In this document: in pieces, positions 1 through 8,514 of the stretch
Numbering within the stretch: position 1 is the first letter of the stretch
Layout of the letters: each line of letters opens with the position of its first letter
Made by a program: the position numbers and the translations under genes
Notes under the pieces: model-generated
What the model was told of the DNA's origin: nothing
Seen by the model: the letters and a program-made list of their open reading frames with translations, nothing else
Databases searched by the model: none
Assembly: GCA_021847485.1 (NCBI GenBank)
Contig: JAJZRA010000008.1
Location: 1 to 52,544 of the forward strand
Reading direction: 5' to 3'
Length of the DNA: 52,544 bases
DNA from: a bacterium
Lineage (GTDB): Bacteria > Elusimicrobiota > Elusimicrobia > Elusimicrobiales > UBA9959

Positions 1-1135
1 CGGGCATGAACTCGTTGACGGTGTGCGCGTAGACCTCGTTGCCGGGGCCGAAGCCGATGGTCGGGATCTTGAGGCGGCCGGCCGAGGCCACGCCGTTCGT
101 GGAGAACACCCACTTGTCTACGACGGGGTTCCGGCCCAGGGCGACCTTGCCCGCCAGCTCGCCGGCCTTCACCAGCTTGTGCTCGCGCGGCAGCACCCAG
201 GTAGGGAAGTACTTCTCCTGGTCCACCTTGGCGCCGGTCCAGGCGACGGCGTTGTACCACAGCACCTCCACCTTGGCCTTGGCCTTCTTCACGGCGGGCA
301 GCTTATTGATCTCGGCGACCGAGCTCTTGAGCGTCTCGCCCACGGTCAGGCGGCGGTCCAGGTAGATCGTGCACTCGTCGGGCACGGCGTTCAGCGACGG
401 GGTCTTGCACTCTATCGACGTCACGGCCACGGTGCCCTTGCCGATGAACTTGTCGTTCTTGAGGCGCTTGTTCAGGGCGGTGATCTCGTTGATGATGCCG
501 GTCATCTTGACGACGGCGTTGTCGCCGCGCTCGGGGGCGCTGGCGTGGCAGCTGCGGCCCTTCGTGACGACCTTCATCTCCATGCGGCCGCGGTGGCCGC
601 GGTACACCTTGAGGTCGGTGGGTTCGGTGATCACGACGAAGTCGGGCTTTATCCCCTCCTTCTTCACCATGTGCAGGATCGGCAGGCCGTCGCAGTCCTC
701 TTCCATCACGGAGCCGGTCACGATCAGCGTGTAGTCGCCCTCGAGCTTGAGCTCCTTTATGATCTTGCCCGCGTAGACCATCGAGGCCATCGAGAGCTTC
801 TGGTCGGTGGCGCCGCGGCCGTAGATCGTGTCGTTCTTGTAGATGCCCGCGAAGGGGTCTATCTTCCAGGCCTTCGGGTCGCCGATGCCCACCGTGTCGA
901 TGTGGGCGTCCATCATGATCTTCTTCCTGCCGTGGCCGATGAAGCCGATCACGTTGCCGATCTTGTCTATCTTCACCTTGTCGAAGCCGACCTTGAGCAT
1001 CTCCTTCTTGATGAGGGCGACGAGCTTGCCCTCCTGGCACGAGAAGCTGGGGGTGCGGATGATGTTGCGCGCGAAGGCCACGATGTCTTTCTTGTATTTG
1101 TCCGCGGCCTGGCGGATGAGCTTTTCCTTGTTCAT
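1..1135 (-). CDS. ygeY: YgeY-family M20 metallohydrolase (3' end cut by window edge)
   Basis: About 378 codons are present; the reading frame is open at base 1, so the last C-terminal residues are missing. The N-terminal half carries the M20 dinuclear zinc signature: DAHIDT (residues 76-81), a bridging Asp in ATDQ (D111) and the EE pair in MEEDCDGL (145-146). VYRGHRGRME, SCHASAPERGDNA and VVDKWVFSTNGV match the YgeY (selenium-metabolism-associated hydrolase) branch better than ArgE or DapE. The family hydrolyses amide bonds of small N-acyl or dipeptide-like substrates; the true substrate is unknown. The ATG at 1135 is fixed by a GGAGG at 1140-1144. No selenium genes are visible beside it. The product should be cytoplasmic, as no signal peptide is seen. 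Confidence 0.9.
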   Translation of the reverse strand, partial: MNKEKLIRQAADKYKKDIVAFARNIIRTPSFSCQEGKLVALIKKEMLKVGFDKVKIDKIGNVIGFIGHGRKKIMMDAHIDTVGIGDPKAWKIDPFAGIYKNDTIYGRGATDQKLSMASMVYAGKIIKELKLEGDYTLIVTGSVMEEDCDGLPILHMVKKEGIKPDFVVITEPTDLKVYRGHRGRMEMKVVTKGRSCHASAPERGDNAVVKMTGIINEITALNKRLKNDKFIGKGTVAVTSIECKTPSLNAVPDECTIYLDRRLTVGETLKSSVAEINKLPAVKKAKAKVEVLWYNAVAWTGAKVDQEKYFPTWVLPREHKLVKAGELAGKVALGRNPVVDKWVFSTNGVASAGRLKIPTIGFGPGNEVYAHTVNEFMP

Positions 1136-1179
1136 TTTTCCTCCGTTGAAATACCTGCGAACCGCTTAAATCCACCTAT

Positions 1180-1185
1180 ATTCTA
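1180..1185 (-). promoter_or_regulatory. -10 element (TAGAAT) of the ygeY-like gene
   Basis: TAGAAT on the minus strand lies in an AT-rich island in otherwise GC-rich DNA and would start transcription near 1173, leaving about a 38-nt leader with a good ribosome binding site. No clear -35 box is seen. The same hexamer recurs in front of at least four other genes in this window. Confidence 0.5.
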
Positions 1186-1247
1186 TATCTCTGCCGGCGG
1201 CTTGTAAATCGGGGCGGCGCCCGCGGGGGGCCGCCGGACGAATATTA

Positions 1248-1279
1248 TATAATTAGGTTCCGGGCCGGGCGCCCGGCCC
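1248..1279 (+). promoter_or_regulatory. TATAAT box followed by an 18-bp perfect GC palindrome before the lone plus-strand radical SAM gene
   Basis: A perfect TATAAT at 1248-1253 predicts a start near 1260. Directly after it, 1262-1279 is a perfect 18-bp palindrome (GGGCCGGGC and its complement) ending four bases before the ATG at 1284. No Shine-Dalgarno sequence is visible between them. The palindrome could be an operator or a hairpin that controls ribosome access. Confidence 0.45.
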
Positions 1280-1283
1280 AGCC

Positions 1284-2225
1284 ATGAAGAAGAACGAGCC
1301 GATAGTCTGCCTTACCGACCGCTGCGGGCAGAGATGCCTCTACTGCTCGCGAGCCGGCTACGACCCCACCTATTCGCCCAGCCGCATCAGGCGCAGGATC
1401 AGGGCCTTCCGGGATTCCATCTGCATCGAGGGCGGAGAGCCCACCATGGCCCCGGACCTGCTGAAATGGGTGCGCTACGCCAAAACCCGGGGCACCCGCG
1501 ACATCATCCTGGTCAGCAACGGCTTCCGGCTGGAGCGGCCGGAATTCGTCAGGAGCCTGCTGGACGCGGGAGTGACCACGTTCAACGTGCAGCTGCCGGC
1601 GCATAACGCGCGCCTCTTCGACCTGGTGACGCAGACTCGCGGCTGCTTCCGGACCAGGCTGGCGGCGGTCAGGAACCTGATCGAGACCGCCGGCCGGACC
1701 AGGGTGCGCCTTACGCACGTCGTCAATTCCGTCACGTACCGCTTCCTGCCGCAGTACGCCGCTTTCCTCGCGGAACGCTTCCCCGGAATACTTTACGTAG
1801 AGCTCAACATGGTCAAAGTGCTGGGCGCAGTGAAGGGGAGGACCTGGCTGGTGCCGCGCCTCTCAGACCTCGCCCCTAAGCTGCTGGAGGCTTTCGAGGT
1901 CCTGGGGAGAGGCGGCGTGCAGTTCCTGACCGACGGCTTCCCCCTCTGCGCTATACCCGGCTACGAGTACCGCTCCATCGACACCTTCAAGCTGGCCCAC
2001 TCCGGCGGCCGGCTCTACCTGAACGAGAAGGTCTCCGGCCCGGCCTGTTCCGGGTGCACGCTCAGGCGGATCTGCCCCGGCCTCCGCTCCGACTACGCCG
2101 GGCTCTACGGCACCGGCGAGCTCAAAGCCTCGCGCAGGGACCCCGGGCCCATGATCCGGAAAGCCTTTCACCAGCTGTGGGAGAAGCCCTCCGGGCCCGA
2201 AGGGCGCCGCTGCGGGCGAGGCTAA
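1284..2225 (+). CDS. Radical SAM protein with C-terminal auxiliary-cluster motif
   Basis: The 313-aa protein has the radical SAM CxxxCxxC motif at C14, C18 and C21, and GGEPT at 50-54, which binds the SAM amino group. The C-terminal part has a PLC cysteine followed by CSGCTLRRIC (C-x2-C-x5-C), the same arrangement found in four radical SAM proteins on the opposite strand. This suggests a second Fe-S cluster of the SPASM/twitch type. It is the only member transcribed on the plus strand and converges with the PLP-enzyme gene: the two stop codons overlap (2222-2225). It has its own TATAAT box. The substrate is unknown; by context it belongs to the Hxs-like modification locus. Confidence 0.85.
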   Translation: MKKNEPIVCLTDRCGQRCLYCSRAGYDPTYSPSRIRRRIRAFRDSICIEGGEPTMAPDLLKWVRYAKTRGTRDIILVSNGFRLERPEFVRSLLDAGVTTFNVQLPAHNARLFDLVTQTRGCFRTRLAAVRNLIETAGRTRVRLTHVVNSVTYRFLPQYAAFLAERFPGILYVELNMVKVLGAVKGRTWLVPRLSDLAPKLLEAFEVLGRGGVQFLTDGFPLCAIPGYEYRSIDTFKLAHSGGRLYLNEKVSGPACSGCTLRRICPGLRSDYAGLYGTGELKASRRDPGPMIRKAFHQLWEKPSGPEGRRCGRG

Positions 2226-3472
2226 TCCAGGGACTTCAGGTACTCCTCCAGCGCGGCCGTGAAAACGTCCGTGTCGGCCTGCGTATTGTAGGAGAAGAAG
2301 GAGAGGCGGACCGTCTCCCTGTAGCCGGAGGCCAGGCAGGCCAGGTCGGCGCAGTGGCGGCCGGTGCGCACCGCTATGAAACGGCCCTTCAGCTGGTGGT
2401 TCAGGAACAGGTTGAAGTCGGGCACCGAGAAGCCCTTCCTGACCGGCACGAAGGAGACCAGCGAACCCTCGAGCAGGTCCTCGCGGCGGCCCAGCACCTT
2501 CACCCCTTTTACGCCCGAAAGCGACTTGAAGGCCCCGTCCACCAGCCCCGAGACGTGGGCGCGGATGTTGTCGAAGCCGCATTCCCCGAGCCGGTCGAGC
2601 GCGGCGGCCAGCCCGGCCGCGCCCGAATAGTTCTGCACGCCGGCCTCGAACCCCTGGTAATTGTCCAGGTACTTGACCCGGAACTTCCCGCCGCCGGCGG
2701 AGACGTCCTCCACCGTGCCGCCGCCGACGCGCCACGGGCGCAGGCGGGCCAGCAGGTCCCTTTTGACGTAGAGCGCGCCGGTGCAGTAGGGAGCGCCGAT
2801 CTTGTGCCCGGAGAACGCGCAGGCGTCGGCGCCGAAAGGCGCGCCGCAGCCGCCGTGCGTGGGCGCGTACTGCGCGTCGTCGGTGAACAGCAGCGCCCCG
2901 GCGGCGTGGGCTATGTCCGCGGCGCGGGCGGCGTCGCAGCGGCCGCCGAAGATGTTGGAGGCGTGGGTGACGCAGACCAGCGCCGTCCTGCGGCCGACCA
3001 GCCGCTCCAGCCCGTCCCAGTCCACGCCGCAGCCCTTGAGCGGGGCGACCTTAAGCTTGATCCTGCCGGCGGCGGCCAGCCGCTCGAACGGCAGGAACAC
3101 GGCGTTATGCTCCAGCGGCGACAGCACCACCTCGTCGCGCGCCGGCGTGAAAGGGAACGAGTTGGCCAGCAGGTTGGCGGCGTCGGTCACGCCGGAGGTG
3201 AAGACGATCTCCTCCGGGGAGGCCGCGCCCATGAAGGCCGCCGCCTTGGCGCGGACGGAGTTGAACTCCTCCTCCATCGCCGAGGCCAGCGCGTGGAAGG
3301 AGCGCTTGCCGCCGCACCCGCCGAGCTCCAGCAGGTGGCGGCGCTGCGCGTCGGCCGCGCAGCGCAGCTTCAGCACCGTGCAGGCGCTGTCCAGGTACAC
3401 CAGCCGCTTGCCCCCGAACCGGGAACCGAGCGCCGGGAACTCCTTGTTCAAAGCTTCGATCTTCTTGTTCAT
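2222..3472 (-). CDS. Cysteine desulfurase-like class V aminotransferase
   Basis: The 416-aa PLP enzyme resembles the SufS/CsdA group. SGHK places the Schiff-base lysine at K224; EHNAVF gives the active-site histidine (H122), TDDAQ the cofactor aspartate, and RTGRHCAD the sulfur-accepting cysteine (C374) in its expected loop. EAGVQNYSG is the usual EAGTPN-type segment with changes. All catalytic residues are kept, so it may remove sulfur from cysteine. It is the last gene of the minus-strand radical SAM operon and its ATG overlaps the stop of the gene before (ATGA, 3469-3472). It may feed sulfur to Fe-S clusters of the neighbouring enzymes, or act directly on a cysteine-containing product. Isc/Suf scaffold genes are absent here. 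Confidence 0.85.
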   Translation of the reverse strand: MNKKIEALNKEFPALGSRFGGKRLVYLDSACTVLKLRCAADAQRRHLLELGGCGGKRSFHALASAMEEEFNSVRAKAAAFMGAASPEEIVFTSGVTDAANLLANSFPFTPARDEVVLSPLEHNAVFLPFERLAAAGRIKLKVAPLKGCGVDWDGLERLVGRRTALVCVTHASNIFGGRCDAARAADIAHAAGALLFTDDAQYAPTHGGCGAPFGADACAFSGHKIGAPYCTGALYVKRDLLARLRPWRVGGGTVEDVSAGGGKFRVKYLDNYQGFEAGVQNYSGAAGLAAALDRLGECGFDNIRAHVSGLVDGAFKSLSGVKGVKVLGRREDLLEGSLVSFVPVRKGFSVPDFNLFLNHQLKGRFIAVRTGRHCADLACLASGYRETVRLSFFSYNTQADTDVFTAALEEYLKSLD

Positions 3473-4314
3473 AATCCGCCGTGAACCGCTATATAGTCCT
3501 TCCTGGGCCCGGGGCAGACCTCGAGGTAGCGGCAGCCGCGGCAGGCCGCGACGCGCTCCTTCTCCTCCAGGTGGGGCCCCGCGGCGCCGTTCTTCATCTT
3601 GGCCACGTCCACGTTCAGCCGCCAGAAACCGCCGAGGAAGCAGGGCGGGATGTGGTCCACCTCGCAGTGCAGGCCGTTCTTCTCGCAGACGAACAGCGCC
3701 CGCTCCAGGAACGGCTTCACTTCCGAGTATTTCGGCAGGAACACGCTGCCCCCGGCCCTGCCTATCCCCTTGATGTAGCTGAACTGCACCCACGACGCGC
3801 CCTTCAGGCCCTTCACCGCGAAAGCGGCGAAGTCCGGCAGCTCCCGGTAGTTCAGCGACGTGATCACGTGCGTCAGCCGCACGCGCGCGCCGGCCTTTAT
3901 CAGCCGGCCGACGCCCTTGAGCCGCTTCGCGAAGCCCCCGCGCACGCGGGTGATCTTCAGGTCCAGCGCGGCCGTGGCGGCCGGGAAATTCACGTTGAAA
4001 TAGCCGTCCGCCGCGTTCAGCGCCTTCACCAGGGCGCCGAGCCTGTCCGCGCGCATGCCGGCGGCCGCCAGCGCGTTGGTCTGCAGCTCCGCGCGGCGGC
4101 CCAGCTTCCTGACCGCCGCCAGCAGGGCCAGCAGGCCGGCGTGCGGGGCCAGCAGCGGCTCACCGCCGGAGATCTGCACCAGGCCCGGGGGCATAGCGGC
4201 TATCTCCTTGAGCCAGTCCTTGAGCGACGCCTCCTCCTCCGCGCCGGCCTCGGCGGGGTAGGAGCAGAACACGCAGCGCTGGTTGCAGCGCCTGAACAGG
4301 TGGATCAGAGCCAT
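3469..4314 (-). CDS. Radical SAM protein (operon paralogue 3)
   Basis: The 281-aa protein starts with the cluster motif almost at once (C10, C14, C17), followed by GGEPL at 50-54. The C-terminal region has PPC followed by CRGCRYLEVC, the shared PxC plus C-x2-C-x5-C auxiliary motif. The ATG at 4314 lies inside the end of the upstream gene (10-nt overlap), and its TGA overlaps the next ATG, so translation is probably coupled. It lacks the long N-terminal domain seen in the HxsB-like protein. It is related in sequence style to the 4305-5504, 5501-6433 and 7584-8471 products. A catalytic function cannot be assigned. Confidence 0.85.
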   Translation of the reverse strand: MALIHLFRRCNQRCVFCSYPAEAGAEEEASLKDWLKEIAAMPPGLVQISGGEPLLAPHAGLLALLAAVRKLGRRAELQTNALAAAGMRADRLGALVKALNAADGYFNVNFPAATAALDLKITRVRGGFAKRLKGVGRLIKAGARVRLTHVITSLNYRELPDFAAFAVKGLKGASWVQFSYIKGIGRAGGSVFLPKYSEVKPFLERALFVCEKNGLHCEVDHIPPCFLGGFWRLNVDVAKMKNGAAGPHLEEKERVAACRGCRYLEVCPGPRKDYIAVHGGL

Positions 4315-5504
4315 TTCTTCATCTCTTCGTAGGGCTTCGCCAGCGACCAGCGGTAGGTCCCCTTCTCGAACGAGCTTTTGACCAGCCCCTTGGCGCCCAG
4401 GCTGGCGGCCGAGTTCATCACGACGTTGCCGTCCGAGCAGTCGCGGCACAGCACGATATCCTTCGAGAGCGCGAGCACCTCCCTGGTGGAGGCGCCGGGC
4501 TTTATACGCAGGATCTCCACCAGGCATTTCTCGTTGTCGGACAGGTAGACCCGGCCGGCCGCGCCGGCCTTGCGGGCCGCCGCGCCCTTCTTCACCGGGA
4601 CGAAGCCGGTCCAGCCGAAGCGCTCTATATAATGCACGTCGGCGCCGCGGCATTTGGCGGCGAGCGCGCAGGTCCGGCACGGCGGGCCCTGCACCTTGGC
4701 CGCCTCGGCGTTGGCGTCCAGGTCGGTGCGGGCGCCGGCCGGGTCGGTCACCAGCGTATTGAAGAGGTCCAGGCCTATCGCCAGCTTCTCGCGGCCTTTC
4801 AGGAAGCAGGGCGGCACGTTCAGGAACAGGATCTCGCCGGGCAGGCCGGCGCGCTCCATCACCTTGACGGCCGCGTCGAAGTACTGCTCGCAGTCGCCCA
4901 GCCGCACGCCGAGCTTCCTGCAGTTGCGGTCCATCGCGCCGGTATAGACCGGGTAGATGATCACGAAGTTGGTGATGCCGCGGTCCAGGTAAAAGGAGAT
5001 GATCTCCGGCAGCCGCGCGTAATTGAGGCGGTTGACCAGGATATTGGTGCCGAGGCGGACCTTGAGGCGGCGCAGGTTCTCGAGACCCGCCAGGGCCTTC
5101 TTCAGCGCGCCCGGCACGCCGACGAGCCTGTCGTGGTCGGCCGCCCTGTCGGAGGTGAACGAGAACTTGCAGAAGGTCAGCCCGGCGTCCGCGAGGGCCG
5201 CGCAGAACTCCGGGTCGGCCAGCCTGATGCCGTTGGTCTGCACGCGGATGAAGCGGAAGCCGACCGACCTGCCCAGCGCTATCACCTTCAGGATGTCGGG
5301 GCGCACCAGCGGCTCGCCGCCGGTCAGCCCGAGGCGGCGGTAGCCGGCCTTCCAGGCGGAATAGATGTTGCGCGCTATCGCGCTGAACGGCGCGTTAAGA
5401 GACTTGTCGAAACCGCCCTGCGAGCAGAACAGGCAGCGCGCGTTGCAGTTGTAGTTAAGTATCAGCTCGTAGCAGCGGCCCGAGCCTTCGTCGGCTTTCT
5501 TCAT
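4305..5504 (-). CDS. Radical SAM protein with C-terminal helical extension (operon paralogue 2)
   Basis: The 399-aa protein carries CxxxCxxC at C20, C24 and C27 and TGGEPL at 61-66. VPPC and then CRTCALAAKC give the auxiliary cysteines common to the set. Unlike its paralogues it continues for about 100 residues after this motif. That tail contains an extra CRDC and ends in a basic, winged-helix-like stretch that may bind a partner or substrate; this is inference. The ATG at 5504 overlaps the preceding stop (ATGA). It sits in the middle of the minus-strand operon. Confidence 0.83.
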   Translation of the reverse strand: MKKADEGSGRCYELILNYNCNARCLFCSQGGFDKSLNAPFSAIARNIYSAWKAGYRRLGLTGGEPLVRPDILKVIALGRSVGFRFIRVQTNGIRLADPEFCAALADAGLTFCKFSFTSDRAADHDRLVGVPGALKKALAGLENLRRLKVRLGTNILVNRLNYARLPEIISFYLDRGITNFVIIYPVYTGAMDRNCRKLGVRLGDCEQYFDAAVKVMERAGLPGEILFLNVPPCFLKGREKLAIGLDLFNTLVTDPAGARTDLDANAEAAKVQGPPCRTCALAAKCRGADVHYIERFGWTGFVPVKKGAAARKAGAAGRVYLSDNEKCLVEILRIKPGASTREVLALSKDIVLCRDCSDGNVVMNSAASLGAKGLVKSSFEKGTYRWSLAKPYEEMKKWL

Positions 5505-6433
5505 TTCACGGCCTTCAGTTCGGCGTCCCCGTAATTGCGCAGGTACTCCACCCAGATGCCCTCGCAGGCGCGGTAGAGGCGGCAGCCGCGGCAGCGCGCG
5601 GTCTTGCGGCGGCCGACCGCGGCGCGGGAGCCGATGGCGTCCTCGTTGCGGAAGTCCGGCGCCCAGTGCTCGGTCAGGAACAGCGCGCGCTCGTTGATCT
5701 CGCTGATCTGGTCCAGGCAGTCCCTGAAATGACAGAGCGGCACGTAACGGACCTTCCACTGCCCGTAGCCGGCCTCCCGGCCGGCCGCCAGCGCGCGCCG
5801 CATGTACGGGGCGGCCTTCGAGATGCGCGGCACCAGCCCTTTAAAATCGTTGCGGGCCCCTCCGTAATTGGGGTCGACGAAGATATACTCCACGTTGCGC
5901 ACGCGGTTCCTCGCGTAGAACTCCGCCAGCCGCGGCAGCGCGGCCATGTTGCCCTTCACCACGGTGGTGTTGCCGCCTATCCGTTCGAAGCCGAGGGCGC
6001 GCAGGTTGCGCAGGCCCTTCTTGAGCTGCGCGAAGCTGCCCGGCACGCGGGTCAGCGCGTCGTGCGTGGCGGCGTCGGGGCCGTGCACGGAGAAGATGAC
6101 GGAATCTATGCCGGCGCCGACGATGCGCTTGGCGGCGGCGGGGTCGGCGAAGACCCGGCCGTTGGTGGCGCAGCTGACCTGCGGGATGCCGAGCTTCTTG
6201 GCCGCCGCGACCACCCGGGCGAAGTCGGGCCGGATCGTCGCCTCGCCGCCGATGAACTCCAGGATATGCGCGCCCTTGCGCGCGGCGGCCGCCGTCTCCC
6301 TGAGCAGCTCGGCCGTCGTCTTCTCCGGCAGGCCGCGCTTGTCGGCGTCGATGCAGAAGGCGCAGTTGTTGTTGCAGGCGTAGCCCGTGAACAGCACGAC
6401 CTTGAGCATCTTGGGGGCTTTATCCTTGGTCAT
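5501..6433 (-). CDS. Radical SAM protein (operon paralogue 1)
   Basis: The 310-aa protein has CNNNCAFC (C20, C24, C27) and an IGGEAT variant of the GGE motif. Its C-terminus has VPLC and CRGCRLYRAC, then a tail ending in GDAELKAVK that resembles the tail of the 7584-8471 product. I chose the ATG at 6433 because it overlaps the TGA of the A24 peptidase gene as ATGA, like the other junctions, rather than a longer upstream frame inside that gene. The reaction and substrate are unknown. Its place directly behind the peptidase gene suggests it acts on the same product. Confidence 0.83.
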   Translation of the reverse strand: MTKDKAPKMLKVVLFTGYACNNNCAFCIDADKRGLPEKTTAELLRETAAAARKGAHILEFIGGEATIRPDFARVVAAAKKLGIPQVSCATNGRVFADPAAAKRIVGAGIDSVIFSVHGPDAATHDALTRVPGSFAQLKKGLRNLRALGFERIGGNTTVVKGNMAALPRLAEFYARNRVRNVEYIFVDPNYGGARNDFKGLVPRISKAAPYMRRALAAGREAGYGQWKVRYVPLCHFRDCLDQISEINERALFLTEHWAPDFRNEDAIGSRAAVGRRKTARCRGCRLYRACEGIWVEYLRNYGDAELKAVK

Positions 6434-7587
6434 CTGAAGAAGGCCGTCACGCCGCGGTCCAGGACCAGCGTCAGCGCCGCCCCGGCGAAGATCCACAGCG
6501 CGAACGGCTTGCCCTTGACCGTCTCTATCTTCGGGTCCTGCACCGGCAGCTTCCGGAGCCAGCCTTTCAGCAGCTCCACCTGCTCGGCGGTGAGCCCGTC
6601 CTTGAAGCAGTCCTCGAACGCCCCGTCGAAGACGGGGTTGTTCTTAAGCGTGCGGGCGGCGCCGGAGGAGAGGATCATCCCCGGCTCCAGCTCGCGCGGG
6701 CCCACGTAGACCGTGTCCTTCTTCTCCATCAGGTGCTCCAGCATGAAGCGGCCGAAGAAGAGGATCAGGCTGAACTTGAAGACGTTGGCGAGCGAGGCCA
6801 GCAGCAGCGCGGCGAGGCGGTCGTAGAAGAGGAAATAGCCGGCGAAGAAATAGACGGCGTAGCAGGCCGTCGTCACGTAGAGCCACTTCCGGCCGGTGAA
6901 GACGTCGCCGACCTTGTCCCACAGGAAGAACAGGAAGAAGTAGATGATGTCGGTGCGCCCCAGGAAGCGCCCCAGGAAATAGCGCGTCTCCATGTTCAGG
7001 ACCTGCTGCAGCAGGAACAGGAAGGTCATGTTGGCCAGGTAGGCGCCGATGCGCCAGCCGCCGCGCGCGCCGGTGCCGGCCAGCTCGGAGAAGCGCCGCT
7101 TCACGTCGCCCCGCAGCTCGGCGAAGAAATCGGCGGGGCTCGCCCGGTAGAAGCCGGCGGCCAGGAAGGACCCGAAGGTCACGAGCGCCGCGGCGACGAA
7201 GGTGTTGACCAGGATGCCGATGAACAGGTAATTGGGGAAGTTGCGGATGAACGGGTCGATGACCGGCAGCCAGGCCGCGCACAGCATGAAGAACTTGGCG
7301 TCGCCCGCGGGCCAGACGCCGGAGTACCACAGCACCACGCCGGCCGTGGCCGCCCACAGGAAATGGACGGCCCACAGCCCGTAGAAGCTCCAGTTCAGAT
7401 AGCTGGCCGAGCGGCCGTAGTGCCCCAGCGCGGTGTTCAGGGCCAGCAGGCCCAGCGCCAGCAGCAGCAGCTTGAAGCCGGCGGTTATCCGCGCGTTGGG
7501 GATCTTCCGGGAGGCCATGTCCACGCCGACCACCGAGACGCCCCACCAGGAGAAGGCGGCGAGATAGACCAGGTAGAGGTATTTCAT
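6430..7587 (-). CDS. A24-family (prepilin/preflagellin-type) aspartic membrane peptidase with archaeal-like C-terminal domain
   Basis: The 385-aa polytopic membrane protein keeps both catalytic aspartates of A24 leader peptidases: D23 in VDMASRKIPN (D-x5-IPN) and D96 in PAGDAKF (GD-x-K). These enzymes cut the leader of type IV pilin-like and archaellin precursors at the inner membrane. After a middle block of membrane helices comes a soluble stretch with GPRELEPGMIL and DGLTAEQVELLK, then a last helix. This resembles the C-terminal domain of archaeal preflagellin peptidases rather than bacterial PilD, and the zinc-binding N-terminal domain of PilD is missing. No pilus assembly genes are nearby; the gene is embedded between radical SAM genes with ATGA overlaps on both sides. 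The secreted protein at 10753-11487 is the obvious candidate substrate in the operon. Confidence 0.8.
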   Translation of the reverse strand: MKYLYLVYLAAFSWWGVSVVGVDMASRKIPNARITAGFKLLLLALGLLALNTALGHYGRSASYLNWSFYGLWAVHFLWAATAGVVLWYSGVWPAGDAKFFMLCAAWLPVIDPFIRNFPNYLFIGILVNTFVAAALVTFGSFLAAGFYRASPADFFAELRGDVKRRFSELAGTGARGGWRIGAYLANMTFLFLLQQVLNMETRYFLGRFLGRTDIIYFFLFFLWDKVGDVFTGRKWLYVTTACYAVYFFAGYFLFYDRLAALLLASLANVFKFSLILFFGRFMLEHLMEKKDTVYVGPRELEPGMILSSGAARTLKNNPVFDGAFEDCFKDGLTAEQVELLKGWLRKLPVQDPKIETVKGKPFALWIFAGAALTLVLDRGVTAFFR

Positions 7588-8471
7588 AGCCGCCTGAGCT
7601 CGCCGTCCCCGAAAGCCTTGTGATACTCGGCCATCAGGCCGAGGCAGCCGCGCCGAGCGGCGCAGCCCCTGCACTTCTCCGTATAGACCCTGTCCTCTTT
7701 CGGCAGCGTCACCCAGCAGAGCCGCCGCAGCTCCTTGCGCACCAGGCAGCGCGGGAAATGGTAGAGCCTGAAATTCCTGAAGCGCCTGACCCGGGGCAGC
7801 GCCGCGGCCAGCGCGGCCGCGGAGTCCCTGAGGCGGAGCGCCAGCCGGCGGTGGTTGGCGAGCGACATTCCCTCGATCTCGTAGTGGATCAGCGTGACGC
7901 GGTAGCGCTCCGTGTCAGGATAGCGCTCCAGCAGCGAGGCCAGCAGCCGGCCCAGCCGGCGGACGTTCAGCCGGTGCAGCACCACGCGGACCTCGACGTC
8001 CACGGCGCCGCCGGCCGCCAGCAGGTTGTCCAGGCCGGCCATGGTCTGCGCGTAGGCGCCGCGCGCGCCGGCTATCTTGTCGTGCAGCGCCGGCGTGTCG
8101 GCGTGCACCGGCACCGCCACGGCGAAAGGCGGGGCGGCCACCGCCAGAAAGCGCCGCGTGAAGGCGGCGTCGGCGAAGCGGCGCCCGTTGGAGAGCAGCG
8201 TGATGCCGGTCTCCGGCAGGCGGCGCCGGAAATAGGCGAGCAGGCGGAAGAAGTCGGGATGGATGGTCGGCTCGCCGCCGGTCAGGCTGACGAAGCCGCG
8301 CTTCTCGTCGTTCTTGAGGTAGACCCCGCCGCGCCCCCTCAGCCAGCGCTCGAGCTTCTCCACCTGCGCGCGCAGGCCGTAGAGCGCGGGGTCGTGCCGC
8401 GCGAAGGAGGCTTCGTTGGTGCACATCACGCAACGATTGTTGCACTTGTTCCAGAAAGCTATGTCGGGCAT
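7584..8471 (-). CDS. HxsC-like radical SAM protein
   Basis: The 295-aa protein begins with NKCNNRCVMC (C10, C14, C17), then LTGGEPTIHP, and a VPVHAD/HDKIAG segment that recalls the HxsC partner maturase of His-Xaa-Ser systems. FPRC and CRGCAARRGC form the auxiliary motif shared with the other paralogues. Its assignment as HxsC rests on motif style and on its place one gene from an HxsB-like protein; it could equally be another member of the local paralogue family. It starts 43 bases after the stop of the small HxsD-like gene, the only gap of this kind inside the coupled block from 10277 to 2222. Confidence 0.75.
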   Translation of the reverse strand: MPDIAFWNKCNNRCVMCTNEASFARHDPALYGLRAQVEKLERWLRGRGGVYLKNDEKRGFVSLTGGEPTIHPDFFRLLAYFRRRLPETGITLLSNGRRFADAAFTRRFLAVAAPPFAVAVPVHADTPALHDKIAGARGAYAQTMAGLDNLLAAGGAVDVEVRVVLHRLNVRRLGRLLASLLERYPDTERYRVTLIHYEIEGMSLANHRRLALRLRDSAAALAAALPRVRRFRNFRLYHFPRCLVRKELRRLCWVTLPKEDRVYTEKCRGCAARRGCLGLMAEYHKAFGDGELRRL

Positions 8472-8514
8472 GGTCAGGCGGCCGCGCGCCGCGCGGCCTC
8501 CGCGAAGTACGGGC

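Noticed and set aside
23-1207. 394-codon plus-strand frame opposite the ygeY-like gene
   Set aside because: The minus-strand product has clear M20 zinc motifs and a good ribosome binding site; the plus frame is low-complexity antisense.
2222-3472. Assignment as SufS with a complete Suf operon
   Set aside because: Only the PLP enzyme is present; no sufBCD, iscU or nifU is nearby, so the gene symbol was withheld.
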